Source: Anodontia alba | Lineage: Eukaryota; Mollusca; Bivalvia; Lucinida; Lucinidae | DNA length: 64,000 nucleotides | Direction: 5' to 3' | NCBI GenBank assembly: GCA_964016985.1 | Contig: OZ024828.1 | Span: forward strand, 14,268,242 to 14,332,241 | In this document: in pieces, positions 10,970 through 23,060 of the stretch | Layout: each line of letters begins with the position of its first letter | Position numbering within the stretch: the stretch's first letter is position 1 | Position numbers and translations under genes: made by a program | The notes under the pieces: generated by a model | Database searches by the model: none | What the model saw: the letters and a program-made list of their open reading frames with translations, nothing else | What the model was told of the DNA's origin: nothing

Positions 10970-11460
10970 TTAACGACACGTCAACCCTTGTTGGTCATTT
11001 TGTGTCATCTTCCAGAAAAAGGGAGATAGAAGAGATAGTAGAGATGATGAAAGAGAGGGATAGGGAAGAATGAGGAACAGGAATGAAAGTGAAAGTGAAG
11101 AAAAAGATTTAAGAAATAAAAATAAAAACATTGCCCCTCTACCCTTACCTGCTACAAGGATAGCAGGCCTTGCCCAACTATAAGCCAATATCAGTTGGAC
11201 GCCCCTGGTGACATAAGATACACGACACCTCTGTCACACCCGAACACCCCAAGAAATCCTCTACCTCATCTGTGAAATAGCACAGTAACAAACATATTGT
11301 CAAAACCACTGCGATGAAACAAAACAAAAGGCTTATTGGCGATCTAAACCCGAAAATAAGGAAACCACATGCAGGACCAGGATGAGCCCGACCACATCCA
11401 ATGATAATCAGTCGCCGAATATCTAAAACAGTTTCAGGAGGGGCCATCATTTAGTTCAAG
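10970..11460 (-). repeat. Family D-related dispersed repeat
   Basis: Shares the phrases TCTACCTCATCTGTGAAA, GCGATGAAACAAA and GCTTATTGGCGATCT with 16880-17050, and its inverse with 42350-42610. The minus-strand frames are short and hydrophobic. No protein family recognised. Confidence 0.55.
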
Positions 11461-11534
11461 GACCGACCAATCGTCAAATAATAAAAGAGAACAGTATAGT
11501 TATCAATCATAACTGGGTTAACAACCATGTATCT
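11461..11534 (-). mobile_element. Retroelement 3' relic, left part
   Basis: The stretch ending GGTTAACAACCAT continues after the SINE at 11825 with AACCATAAATGCAATAATCT and TGTAGCGAGCGGCAACTTCT. The joined phrase order matches 17650-17790 (GTAACCAATCTTCTTGCAGCGAGTGACAATC), downstream of a reverse-transcriptase relic. It is therefore a 3' fragment of the same retroelement family. Confidence 0.55.
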
Positions 11535-11818
11535 GCCGGCCCCACTGGCTCAGTTGAATGCGTGTCCGACTGGTGATCAGGAGGGTGCGGGTTCGACCCC
11601 TGCAGGATCGGTAACATTCTTTCGTGGAGATTGATCATGAAATATTTTCTACGGTCATTCTTTCCTTTCCGCTGATTCAAGAAGGGCAGTTGTCAGGGTT
11701 TGGCGAAATAATGTTCACAATACTGGTTACTCGCTTAGAGGACTAAGCCTGCCTAGTAAAAGTGTGGTTAGGTAACGGAGTACCCATCTTGACTGGGCCG
11801 TAAACCTCAACACAAACA
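11535..11818 (+). mobile_element. tRNA-derived SINE, type I
   Basis: The head reads GGCCCCACTGGCTCAGTTGA (box A-like), with box B GGTTCGACCCC at about 11589. A tRNA-unrelated body follows, ending ACTGGGCCGTAAACCTCAAC and a CAAA-rich tail. The flanking AACAACCAT on the left and ACAACCAT on the right look like a target-site duplication. Its 3' half recurs inverted at 29076-29190. Confidence 0.8.
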
Positions 11819-11945
11819 AACAACCATAAATGCAATAATCTATCTTTCTTGTAGCGAGCGGCAACTTCTTTAATCGTACCGAAAAATCATTTTTTTTTTT
11901 TTTTGTTTTTGCAAATAATCTTTTTGATTTAATAGGCTAAATAGA
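11819..11945 (-). mobile_element. Retroelement 3' relic, right part
   Basis: Continuation of the relic interrupted by the SINE. Contains TGTAGCGAGCGGCAAC and GTACCGAAAAATCA, matching 17755-17790. A T run follows at 11890. Confidence 0.5.
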
Positions 11946-11949
11946 AAGG

Positions 11950-12547
11950 AAGACAATGATCAGGAATCGATGCAATTATCCCACACCTCCCATCAGAGAC
12001 ATCAAAGGGAAAGAAACACAACCACAAAATAAGTGGACCCTAACGGAAACATCACTAGCAGAAAGCCAAACGGACAGTTACTTTCCCACAAAGTGGCCAA
12101 ATGGCTATCCAAAACAAAAACATGTAAGCGACACACACATTCAAAGACGAACTATAACAAAAATAAACCATGACAGAAGAACCGCCTTGGAACGGTTAGT
12201 GAAAAATGTTTCACTGGTTAGGTATTTATTTCTTATTTATTTCTTAGTAACCAAATAACTGGTTATTAAAAGTCTCAGGCTGTACTGAAAAAATAAATAT
12301 GGAGATTCAAAAAATGTCATAATCACATAACGCAGCCCTCCGTTTACCGCGGGTAACTGTTAGGGTGCTTAATCTTAGTTTTACGAACGTCGAGCCACAC
12401 CCTTAATCCTGACATATTCTAGCCACATATACATGTAAATATTGGGTCCGGCCAGGAGGTCCCAGCTCATTGGCGGATGAACAAAGAAAATCGCGTAAAT
12501 AAATTTTAACTGATTAAAAGAAACAAGCAAATTCCATAGGGAATTTA
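11950..12547 (-). repeat. Family D copy and spacer
   Basis: 11950-12215 carries AATGATCAGGAATCGATGC, AGCCAAACGGACAGTTAC and GGAACGGTTAGTGAAAA in the same order as the copy at 4921. 12216-12547 has no recognised content. Confidence 0.55.
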
Positions 12548-12846
12548 TGTCCCCCGCCTTATTTTTATTTGAGCTGTTAAAAATGCGTAAGTTAAAAAAA
12601 AAGTACAAGATTCTGTAAAAAGCATATGCATATCTTCAGACTATGGTTCAGACATCTGTATAGTTTCAGTGGGAATGGTATAAAACTGTAGGAGGTTGCA
12701 CTCACAAGGTACCTACTACATATACACTTTCATAATATTGAAGCATGAAAAAAAGTCTAAGTTAACAAGAGCTGTCGTAGGACAGCGAGCTCGCCTGCTA
12801 CGTACATTTTATATTGTTACATTTTTATCACTAAGCCATATAATAT

Positions 12847-12861
12847 AGGTCACACTGACCT
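12847..12861. promoter_or_regulatory. AGGTCAnnnTGACCT palindrome (founder unit)
   Basis: A perfect inverted repeat of the nuclear-receptor half-site AGGTCA with spacer CAC. It lies in the diverged unit that precedes the tandem array. Function is untested and the context is a transposable element. Confidence 0.5.
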
Positions 12862-12959
12862 AGATGTATTTGTATGTAAATCATTTTGTCACATAGATAT
12901 AATAATCCAGGTATGACAATTCTCCATGGAATAGTAAAAAAAATAAAAGGCAAAATCAC

Positions 12960-14755
12960 TGAAGCATGAAATATAGGTCACAATGACCTAGATATAGTAA
13001 GTGGTCATTCATTGGGTCACATGGGACTAATATCCCAGGTGTGACATTTATCCAACAAATAGTATTCAAGATATAAGGCAAAATCACTGAACCATGAAAT
13101 ATAGGTCACACCAACAGAGATATATTTTGACGTCAATAATCGGGTCACAAGGAACTAATATCCCAGGTGTGACATTTATACAACAAATAGTATTCAAGAT
13201 ATAAGGCAAAATCACTGAACCATGAAATATAGGTCACACCAACAGAGATATATTTTGACGTCAATAATCGGGTCACAAGGAACTAATATCCCAGGTGTGA
13301 CATTTATCCAACAAATAGTATTCAAGATATAAGGCAAAATCACTGAACCATGAAATATAGGTCACAATGACCTAGATATAGTAAGTGGTCATTCATTGGG
13401 TCACATGGAAGTAATATCCCAGGTGTGACATTTATCCAACAAATAGTATTTAAGATTTAAGGCAAAATCACTGAACCATGAAATATAGGTCACACCAACA
13501 GAGATATAGTTTGACGTCAATAAGCGGGTCACAAGGAACTAATATCCCAGGTGTTACATTTATCCAACAAATAGGATTCAAGATATAAGGCAAAATCACT
13601 GAACCATGAAATATAGGTCACAATGACCTAGATATAGTAAGTGGTCATTCATTGGGTCACATGGAAGTAATATCCCAGGTGTGACATTTATCCAACAAAT
13701 AGTATTCAAGATATAAGGCAAAATCACTGAACCATGAAATATAGGTCACACCAACAGAGATATATTTTGACGTCAATAATCGGGTCACAAGGAACTAATA
13801 TCCCAGGTGTGACATTTATCCAACAAATAGTATTCAAGATATAAGGCAAAATCACTGAAGCATGAAATATAGGTCACAATGACCTAGATATAGTAAGTGG
13901 TCATTCATTGGGTCACATGGAAGTAATATCCCAGGTGTGACATTTATCCAACAAATAGTATTCAAGATATAAGGCAAAATCACTGAACCATGAAATATAG
14001 GTCACACCAACAGAGATATATTTTGACGTCAATAATCGGGTCACAAGGAACTAATATCCCAGGTGTGACACTTATCCAACAAATAGTATTCAAGATATAA
14101 GGCAAAATCACTGAAGCATGAAATATAGGTCACAATGACCTAGATATAGTAAGTGGTCATTCATTGGGTCACATGGAAGTAATATCCCAGGTGTGACATT
14201 TATCCAACAAATAGTATTCAAGATATAAGACAAAATCACTGAACCATGAAATATAGGTCACACCAACAGAGATACATTTTGACGTCAATAATCGGGTCAC
14301 AAGGAACTAATATCCCAGGTGTGACATTTATCCAACAAATAGTATTCAAGATATAAGGCAAAATCACTGAACCATGAAATATAGGTCACAATGACCTAGA
14401 TATAGTAAAGTGGTCATTCATTGGGTCACATGGAAGTAATATCCCAGGTGTGACATTTATCCAACAAATAGTATTCAAGATATAAGGCAAAATCACTGAA
14501 CCATGAAATATAGGTCACACCAACAGAGATATATTTTGAGGTCAATAATCGGGTCACAAGGAACTAATATCCCAGGTGTGACCTTTATCCAACAAATAGT
14601 ATTCAAGATATAAGACAAAATCACTGAACCATGAAATATAGGTCACAATGACCTAGATATATTGTATGTGGTCATTCATTGGGTCACATGGAAGTAATAT
14701 CCCAGGTGTGACATTTATCCAACAAATAGTATTCAAGATATAAGGCAAAATCACT
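12960..14755. repeat. Alternating two-type tandem array (14 units of about 128 bp)
   Basis: Two monomer types share the phrases AATATCCCAGGTGTGACATT and CAAGATATAAGGCAAAATC but differ in the middle. Type X reads AGGTCACAATGACCTAGATA...CATTCATTGGG. Type Y reads AGGTCACACCAACAGAGATA...GACGTCAATAA. The order is X Y Y X Y X Y X Y X Y X Y X, a 256-bp dimer repeated by unequal exchange. Copies are nearly identical, so the expansion is recent. Confidence 0.92.
12975..12989. promoter_or_regulatory. AGGTCACAATGACCT, first of seven in type X units
   Basis: Perfect IR3 nuclear-receptor-type palindromes at 12975, 13359, 13615, 13871, 14127, 14383 and 14640, each 15 bp. After the first gap they are spaced 256-257 bp apart. 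Type Y units keep only the left half-site. Confidence 0.5.
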
Positions 14756-14792
14756 GGACCGTGAAATCTAGGTGACCTGGACCGTAAAATGT

Positions 14793-14807
14793 AGGTCATC
14801 ATGACCT
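14793..14807. promoter_or_regulatory. AGGTCATCATGACCT beyond the array
   Basis: Same half-sites with a third spacer (TCA), in diverged sequence just outside the array. Confidence 0.45.
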
Positions 14808-15339
14808 TCACTCTCTTACACTTAAACCGATGTCACATAGTTAGCTGATGTATAACCAGTTGTGTCTATAACCTGTAGGCATATAAGATTTTACAAATGT
14901 GTCCTAGATTTTGACCCCTAGCCCCACTCCAAGGCCCACCCTGAGGTAAGAACCCAGGGATATGTTCTTTTGGAATCTCAGAAGACTCCTCCAGGTACCC
15001 AAATTCTAAATATGAATGCTCTATGAGGAGTGAAAGTCAAGATATAAGAATTTGAAAAACTTTAACACAGTATTACAAAGGTGTCCTAGATTCTGACCCC
15101 TAGCCCCACCCAGGGGCATGAACCCAGGGGTTTATTCTCTTGGAATCTCAGAAGACCCTCCAAGGTACCTAAGTTCCAAATTTGACGCCTCTGTGAGGAG
15201 TGACTGTTGAGATATAAGCATTTGAAAAACTTTAACGCAGTGTGACGGGAACGGGAACGCAAACGCAAACGCAAACGCAAACGACCGGGATGACTACAAT
15301 AGCTCTCCTTGTACTTCGTACAGGCGAGCTAAAAATGGG

Positions 15340-16080
15340 AAAAATTTGAGAAAAGAAAAATTATATCAAGATTCTCTAAAAACCACATGCATATCTTCAG
15401 CCTATGATTACGATACCTGTGAAGTTTCAGAAGGATCGGTATAAAACTGTAGGAGGAGGGAGTTGCGCTCACAAGGTCTCCACTACAAACTTGGAGCAAT
15501 GCAAAAAAGTCTAAATTAAAATGTGAAAAAGGTTAAAAAGAAAATTAACTTAACTTTTCAGAGCATGGTTAAAACATCTGTAAAGTTTCAATAGAATCGG
15601 TCCAAAACTGTAAGAAGAGTTGCGCTCACAAAGTACCTACTACATATACACTTTCATAGTATTGAAGCATGAAAAAGTCTAAGTTAAAAATGTAAAAAAA
15701 AAAAAAAAAAAAAATCAAGATCCTGTAAAAGGCACATGCATATTTTCAGACCATGATTAAGATAAATGTGAAGTTTCAGAGGGGTCAGTATAAAACTGAA
15801 GGAGGAGTTGCGCTCACAAGGTCCCCACTACAAACTCAGAACCATGCAAAAAATGTCTAAGTTAAAAATGTGAAAAAAGTGAAAAAAAAAAATAAATTAA
15901 AGATTCTGTAAAAAGCACATACACATCTTCAGACCATGATAACGACACCTGTAAAATTCAGAAGGGTTGGTTAAAAACTGTAGGAGGAGTTGCGCTCACA
16001 AGGTACCTACTATAAACTCGGAACCACGCACCACGAACCACGCACCACGCATTACGCACCACGCGCCACGCACCACGGAA
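15340..16080. repeat. Degenerate 180-bp tandem units of the outer element
   Basis: Four units, marked by repeated TATAAAACTGTAGGAGGAG and AGTTGCGCTCACAAGGT phrases, then a CACCACGCA-type microsatellite (16025-16078). Confidence 0.85.
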
Positions 16081-16127
16081 AGCCGAATACTACGTCCCCT
16101 CGCTTTTCTTCGAAAATGCGGGGGACA

Positions 16128-16560
16128 ATAATACAGGAGATGTCGCGGTAGAGCCACTAGAAACCCAAATCAAAGGCAAACAACTATGGTGAGTCTGATC
16201 ACAAACGAAAAAGATCAAACGCAGACATTTAAAAATGTTAAGAACTGAGCCGGTATTGAAGTTGAATGTCTTTAATCCTTGTACATAAGTAACAATAAAA
16301 GTAGTGTGTTTGGCTTAAACTGTAATGATATAGGTCTGGTAAAGAAGAAATAATACGTTTCTGAAGTTTGGCACCTGACTATCTCTGTCAATGGTTGGGC
16401 CCTTCGTGGTCCAACTCGAGATTTTCTTTTATTCTGGTTTCAGCTTGGCATTGAATCTTTTACTTGATTGTGTTTCATTGCAGTTTTGTGATTATTTGTA
16501 ATTTACTGTAATGTTAATTGATGAGGCAGAGAACCTCATGCTGACTGAAAATATATTTTT
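16128..16560. other. Spacer, nothing recognised
   Basis: No ORF or repeat from the window's families could be recognised. Confidence 0.4.
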
Positions 16561-17044
16561 ATTTATTTTTAAGATGGATCAGAACTAAGGGTGAGGTTGA
16601 GGTAGTTTAAACATATTAGATACCCAGGAAATGCCACAGTTACGAAGCACAGCCTTCCCAAGGCACCAAAAGAAGGAAAGTTGAGAAACAAGTAATGACA
16701 AAGCAAACGCCACACATGAAATCACCGACGCAAAAAACAAGACCTGCAATACAGGAACTGTTTTGGAGCGGTCATTAGAAAACGAATACTGGGACTCAAA
16801 CAAGTCCTCCTTTCTTTTTTGTGTCTTGGACGAAAGGTGTTAGGTAATTCTGTCGATTCCTGATCATTGCATTCCGTTCTATTTATTAAAGCGAAACCTC
16901 ACCCTTCATACTGATGCAGCTCCAAATTACAGACATGTGTTCGGTCCGCACAGGAGCCTCTACCTTTTCTGTGAAACATCAAAGCCAAACACACATTATC
17001 ACAAGCACAATGATGAAACTAAGCAAAATGCTTAATAGCGATCT
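16561..17044 (-). repeat. Family D-type repeat, interrupted by a family 2 MITE
   Basis: Phrases ACGAAGCACAGCCTTCCCAAG, TTTTGGAGCGGTCATTAG and AATGCTTAATAGCGATCT recur in other copies. The repeat resumes after the MITE at 17288 with TGAAGTCAGAATAC. The minus-strand frame 16803-16585 is hydrophobic; no family recognised. Confidence 0.55.
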
Positions 17045-17287
17045 GGGCCCAGTTGTTCAAAGCGTCGTTAGCTTAACGAGCTCGTTAAGGGTCATTTCGT
17101 TGACTGTTTTAGCGGATTCAATATACAATATTCTGATATTTTTTGCTGAAAAATGTGAGTAGCTTTTGCACTGCAAAAGCTGCTACTCACATTTTTTCAG
17201 CAAAAAATTTCAGCATATTTGCGTATCACTCGATTAAAATTTTAACGAATCGTTAACTAACGACATCGTTATTGAACAACTGGGCCC
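17045..17287. mobile_element. Family 2 MITE, copy 1
   Basis: 243 bp with inverted ends GGGCCCAGTTGTTCAA and TTGAACAACTGGGCCC. Subterminal inverted blocks are built on CGTTAACTAACGA. The central hairpin has arms TGTGAGTAGCTTTTGCA. No ORF. Copy 2 lies at 19892-20137. Confidence 0.9.
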
Positions 17288-17406
17288 TGAAGTCAGAATA
17301 CAAGAATACAACAAACAGGACCACGATGGGGCTCACAACAGACATTGATAGCCAGGCGCCAAATCTGAAACAAACTGAGTAGGGAATCATTATTTAGTCT
17401 GAAGAC

Positions 17407-17642
17407 CATCACGACAACATGCCTATATAATTTTGACCCCCTTAAACCCCACTTTTATATAGTAAAACTGGGGTTTACAGGGGTATACATAATTTTTCTT
17501 ATCAAGCGAGGCGGTTCTAACGAGTACCCACAATCTATGTTTTGAGCAGACATATGAAATATATTAGACTTTTTTATCTGAAAATTTTCAGTTTTTGGAA
17601 GTGAAATTTTCTATATATTTGAATAGGCGTGTTTTCGTAATG
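17407..17642 (-). mobile_element. Family 1 MITE, B-to-A, left core arm deleted
   Basis: The B half is intact to TTTTTCTTAT, then jumps to GCGAGGCGGTTCTAACGAG, so only the right arm of the palindrome remains. The A end is complete (GGCGTGTTTTCGTAATG). Confidence 0.85.
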
Positions 17643-17774
17643 CCGACCACCCTCGTGCAATTAAGGAGGGAAGCAAATTTATAAACTTTTTTTATAAGCA
17701 ATGTATGCAATTTTCCATGGAATATCAATGTTGTAACCAATCTTCTTGCAGCGAGTGACAATCTTTTTATATAG

Positions 17775-18140
17775 TTCCGAAAAATCAGTTTAGCCAAGAA
17801 TTGTTCTGAATTTATAGACTAAGTTGCCATAAAATTCAGGTTTGAATAGGCCTTTTGTTGACTAGTTTTGAAACCAACATTATATTTGGACATTATTTCA
17901 GAATGATGGCGAAAAATGCTGTATGTAGTTTATGATAACGGTATGGTTGCTTAAGAAATTTTGCCGTCATTTTTTTTATTTCGATTATTATAGTCACTGA
18001 CCAACTTGATGCTCTAGCGAAACGAATTTTTAGAGAAATATATACACCAAATGATGCAGAACGAGTACCATCGGCATGCATAAACTGGTAAATTTACAAC
18101 ATCAAAATCAAAGTGGTCCCGTTTGTCATAAATTTTCATT
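17775..18140 (-). pseudogene. Decayed Penelope-like reverse transcriptase, C-terminal part
   Basis: Read on the minus strand across at least three frameshifts, it gives KIYDKRDHFDFDVVN, then SASFGVYISLKIRFARASS, then KFLKQPYRYHKL, MSKYNVGFK and PEFYGNLVYKFRT. These match in order the C-terminal region of the RT at 57030-58829 (LYDKRDDFNFPIVNF, YGVYVSQLIRYART, LLSQGYQKTKL, HDLVNPYNV), but belong to a different subfamily. The catalytic palm is not present. A dead fragment. Confidence 0.75.
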
Positions 18141-18775
18141 GAGAATATGTCATTAGATAGAGAGTGTAAGAGCTATAAATAGTAGTTAACTGTAGTTCTT
18201 TTGTATTAACCATTTGTTCAAAATATTCTTTATCAATATTCAGTAAATCACCCAAATATCAAGCCGTTGAATAGAATAAAATAAAAATAAAATTTGCTCA
18301 TTTTCGTGAGAAAGGGGCAACATAAACAGAAAGGCGGGCGATTATCAGGAATCGATACAATCGATATAATCGATAAGGTCTCTTTCGTAAAACTTGTCTA
18401 AGCCGATCCTAGAATTTGTATCTACTGTCCGTTCTTCTAATAAAAGTGAAAATGCCATTGAAATGCCACGAAGCACAACCTTCACGAGGCGCCAAATGAA
18501 GCAGAAATTAGGACTAAAAGAACGACAATACAATTGCCGCCTATGATACCTCTTATGCACACACAAAGAATAACTGAAACAGAGTTACACCTTTGAACAG
18601 TTAGAAGAAGAGAAATACTGGTGGTCCCAAGGCAGTTCTTCTGTTGTAGTTCTTATTTGTTTGTATGTCATTTATTGCAAAGGTGCCGTTGTGGCTTGTC
18701 ATTGTTTGATCCTCGTCACTCCTTTTTCTTTTGTAACTCGGGAAAGTTGGTGAATGTGGACTTTACTTTATTTCG
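18141..18775. other. Spacer with family D copy
   Basis: 18340-18640 carries AGGAATCGATACAATCGATA and the family D phrase order. The rest is AT-rich with no gene. Confidence 0.5.
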
Positions 18776-19891
<1,116 letters not shown>

Positions 19892-20137
19892 GGGTCCAGT
19901 TGTTCAAAGCGTCGTTGGATTAACGAGCTCGTTAAGGGTCATTTCGTTAACTGTTTTAGCGGATTCAATATACAATATTCTGATATTTTTTTGCTGAAAA
20001 ATGTGAGTAGCTTTTGCACTGCAAAAGCTACTCACATTTTTTCAGCAGAAAAAATTTCAGCATATTTGCGTATCACTCGATGTAAATTTTAACGACTCGT
20101 TAACTAACGACGTCGTTAGCTTTGAACAACTGGGCCC
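19892..20137. mobile_element. Family 2 MITE, copy 2
   Basis: 246 bp. The left end is GGGTCCAGTTGTTCAAAGCG, with one mismatch to the right end. Same central hairpin as copy 1 and high identity throughout. The right end ...TTGAACAACTGGGCCC is intact. Confidence 0.9.
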
Positions 20138-21845
20138 TGGTAGGACATGTTCCCCGCGGTGAACACCAAGAGAATAGCCAAATACACCAACAAAAGGAAG
20201 CTCAATACGTTACAATTATCTTGGCTTTAAATAACTTCAGAAAAAGCACAAGGCTTATTCAATTACATTTCTGCAGTTCTGGTGCCAGTACAAAAGTGTA
20301 ATAACAAACACCAAAGCGCTGAAACGTTTTAATCAACACGGAGACAAAAAAAATAATCTGACTAATATTTCTTTAGATGAATTTCTGACATATAAAGATA
20401 TTAGGCTATTTCGCGTGACAGAACAAGGTATTATTTTTTCCATGACTTTCAAGCATACAATTTTTATTGAGGACCCTAATAAATTCGTGGCTTTGCGAGA
20501 AAATGAAGTAGAATTGGGCCTTTGAAACAATAATGACCCATTTTCAGATAATTGATTATTTAATGACGTTTTCATCGAATCGTTTGATGTAGAATAAATA
20601 CACATGCTTTATGTTAAATGGCATACTGCAATAAGGATTATCATTTAGTTACTGTTCAGAAAGTATCATATCATAGGTCAGACGTTTAAAAAGAATAATC
20701 TACAAGATGTACGAAAATAAACGCAGAAGAATTATCTTAGTAAGCTTGTTTTGATATATTTCCATGAGCTTAAATAACGGAAAATTCATGACCTCGTTTC
20801 TAATTAAGAGTTAAGTTTTTGAAAGTGCTGTTCAAAATTTGATGTGGTTTTCTGAATGCAATATACCTATACGGAATAGTTTGAAAGAAACTAGAAATGT
20901 TTTGTATGTGTTCATCGATTCATATGAATGATGTTGAAGTAAACGACTTATTGTATGAGCATAATACAATGGGTTAGAATGCTGAATGTTTAGAATTACA
21001 AAAGCTCTTTACAATGTGATCTAAGTTTAGGGGAAACATTCACACCTATTTCAATCTCACTCTTCATTTAAATGTCATAAATTCTTAGCTCTTCGACATA
21101 CTATTTTATACAAAGCATTTATTGGGGAATGATGGTCGATTCTAAAGCACGTAGCATTTCGAAATGTTTGTTGAAAACCTGAGGGATATAAATTATTAAC
21201 ATTTTGGTTTATTATAACGTCCACTGTAAACTTGTCGAGGCCCAGCTTAACGCTAACAAAATTTAGAGTACCCGATCGTTCTTTCTGTTACTCTTTAATC
21301 TTCTAAATGTAAATAAAAACAGATGACTATGGTGTACCAAAGGGGTAAAAAAGCAGCGATATCGCTGCTTTCGACTAGTTTGGCACATCATTGAAAACAT
21401 TGTTTAAATATGTTTCTTATTTTCCAAAAACATGTGGTCTAATACATTGATATTACCCATTTTGCTGCCCATCTGTTGTTTAATAAAACTATTGGATTTT
21501 CTTAGTTATAAATTGATTTTCATCCCAACAATTACAAGTCCCATTATTTAATACTACGACTACATATGGTGTGGTAAATACTTATGTTGATCAATTAAGT
21601 ACTTAGATGCAAATTTAGACAAACGCAATTGACTTAACTCAGAAACTGATTTAGTCAGATCAACATTAAGTTCTCAACATTCTAAACCTATAAACAAAGT
21701 CAATATAAAATTCAGGTTCCAATATGCCTTGCAACAAAGGTGTGTTTTAGTCCGATATTGTATTTAGAGACCAATTCGTAGTGTCAACGATAAAACTTAG
21801 AAAAAAGTTTTCCGAAGTTTATGATTTCGATACCCTGTTGGAGAA
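20138..21845. other. 1.7-kb AT-rich stretch with no recognised feature
   Basis: No long ORF, no family member and no RNA gene. The longest frame (minus strand, 20605-20333) has no recognisable motif. Confidence 0.45.
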
Positions 21846-22245
21846 ATAAAAAGAAAGGCAATGATCTGGAATCGATACAGTTACCTAACACCTTCAGTTC
21901 AAAGACACCAAAGAGAAAGAAGTAAGCACTTAAAGTAAGGGCACCACAATAGAAACACTACAAGCAGAAAGCCAAAAGCACATTTTTTCCCAAACAAGAA
22001 AAACGCCTAACGGCATTATGGAGGGTTTTTAAAAAGGTTAACCAAAAGGTAAACCTGGGACGACGGCCGTCCGCCCGTACATCGCTATTTTAAAGGACGG
22101 ATTTTTTTTAAAAACCCGTCCAAAAATAGCCAAATGGCTATCCAAAATAAAAATTTCACCCAGACACACATGCAAAGACACATAATGACAAACATAGTAA
22201 ACTAGAGCAGAAGGAACGGTCAGTAAAAGTATTACTTGGCTGGGG
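21846..22245 (-). repeat. Family D copy with internal insert
   Basis: GGCAATGATCTGGAATCGAT through AGCCAAAAGCACATTTTTTC, then an unrelated 110-bp block (22015-22130) with a GACGGCCGTC palindrome, then AATGGCTATCCAAAATAAAA and the AACGGTCAGTAAAAG end. Confidence 0.6.
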
Positions 22246-22411
22246 GCGTGAGGGGCTTAAATCGATATTAGGTGGCCACAACGCTCGCCTTCATGGTATA
22301 CACAAGACATTTGTTCAGTCCGCGTGAAGGGTTCCTGACTCATTAGTGCAACATTTCCGAGAACATAACAATCGAACGAATACAGAGATGAAACAACGAT
22401 GAGACTCGACA

Positions 22412-22560
22412 GCCAGGATGCTTGACTAGAAATATCCCCAACTAAGGAAGGAAAATTTACAATCTCAAAATCAAAATCATCGCGTTTATCAAATATTTTG
22501 CATCGAATAAACCCATCTAAAATAGACAAATGCAAATCCAAAAGCGGGGCTTCTGGCATA
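22412..22560 (-). pseudogene. Penelope-like reverse transcriptase fragment
   Basis: The minus-strand frame reads LLDLHLSILDGFIRCKIFDK then RDDFDFEIVNFPSL. This aligns with YLDCYLYIDNGKLTTRLYDK and RDDFNFPIVNFPFL of the RT at 57030-58829 (residues 468-501), the segment just after the palm. Upstream and downstream the match ends. A short relic of the same subfamily as 17775-18140. Confidence 0.75.
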
Positions 22561-22784
22561 CAGTAGAATTAGCCATGAGAACACGTCTTTGTTTATTATA
22601 GTGATTAATTTGATTTTTATGTTTTCGCTTTGATGCATTGACTGAGTTGGGAGCCTTTATGCGAACCGAATTTTTATGTGTTTATGTATTAAGAGTAGCA
22701 TCGGAACCCAGGGTGAAGTTAGCTAGCTGTAAAAGTGCTTTAAACCCCCCGGTGGTTTGCTCTACCGACCGTTCTAAGGCGGTG

Positions 22785-23060
22785 GTCCCGGTGTTAGTCT
22801 TACTCCTTGTTGCTTTGTGGTTTATTCTACGAGTCGATTTGTTGTATGTCTTTCCGTGTGTCATTTTGTTCTTGTGTTTTTCAGTCCTTTTAGTATTGCG
22901 ATTACCTCGCTTGGGGAAGAGAAAGCTAATCTTAGTGCTTTTCGTACGTTTGTTTGATTTGTGCTTGTTTGGATTTGTCGGTTTCCTCTTCTTCTTGGGG
23001 TCTAGGAAGGGCTGCGGTTTGTGATTGTGGCACTCCCTGGACTTTTCTCTTACCTTTTTT
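22785..23060 (+). repeat. Direct repeat pair, copy 1
   Basis: Matches 23951-24215 over about 265 bp. Shared phrases: GTGTTAGTCTTACTC / GTGTCAGTCTTACTC, TTGCTTTGTGGTTTATTCT, TCTTAGTGCTTTTCGTACG and ACTCCCTGGAC. Both belong to family D in the plus orientation and read as a broken hydrophobic frame. Confidence 0.8.

Larger units (their letters stand above)
12764..15330. mobile_element. Inner tandem-array element nested in the outer one
   Basis: Starts AACAAGAGCTGTCGTAGGAC, with AGCTCGCCTG just inside, and ends CAGGCGAGCT. It interrupts a unit of the outer element between GTCTAAGTTAA and AAAATGGGAAAAA. Internally it holds the alternating 128-bp array (12960-14755), two degenerate units (14860-15235) with CTTTGGAATCTCAGAAGAC-type phrases, and a hexamer microsatellite (GCAAAC)n at 15255-15282 next to the right end. 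Confidence 0.75.
12548..16127. mobile_element. Outer tandem-array element with TGTCCCCCGC ends
   Basis: Ends read TGTCCCCCGC on the left and GCGGGGGACA on the right. It contains about five degenerate units of about 180 bp, marked by GATTCTGTAAAAAGCAC, TCTTCAGACCATGATTA and AGTTGCGCTCACAAGGT. A short CGCACCACG-type microsatellite precedes the right end. The first unit (12600-12763) is separated from the rest by the inner element 12764-15330. The layout resembles the non-autonomous bivalve elements with internal tandem repeats plus a microsatellite (pearl-type); that assignment is an inference. Confidence 0.7.

Noticed and set aside
11535..11610. Possible functional tRNA gene
   Set aside because: Box A and box B are present, but no cloverleaf could be assembled and the sequence continues into a SINE body. 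Same for 27709 and 46125.
12960..14755. CRISPR-like array (regular repeats and spacers)
   Set aside because: Units are contiguous 128-bp tandem copies without unique spacers, in an animal genome.
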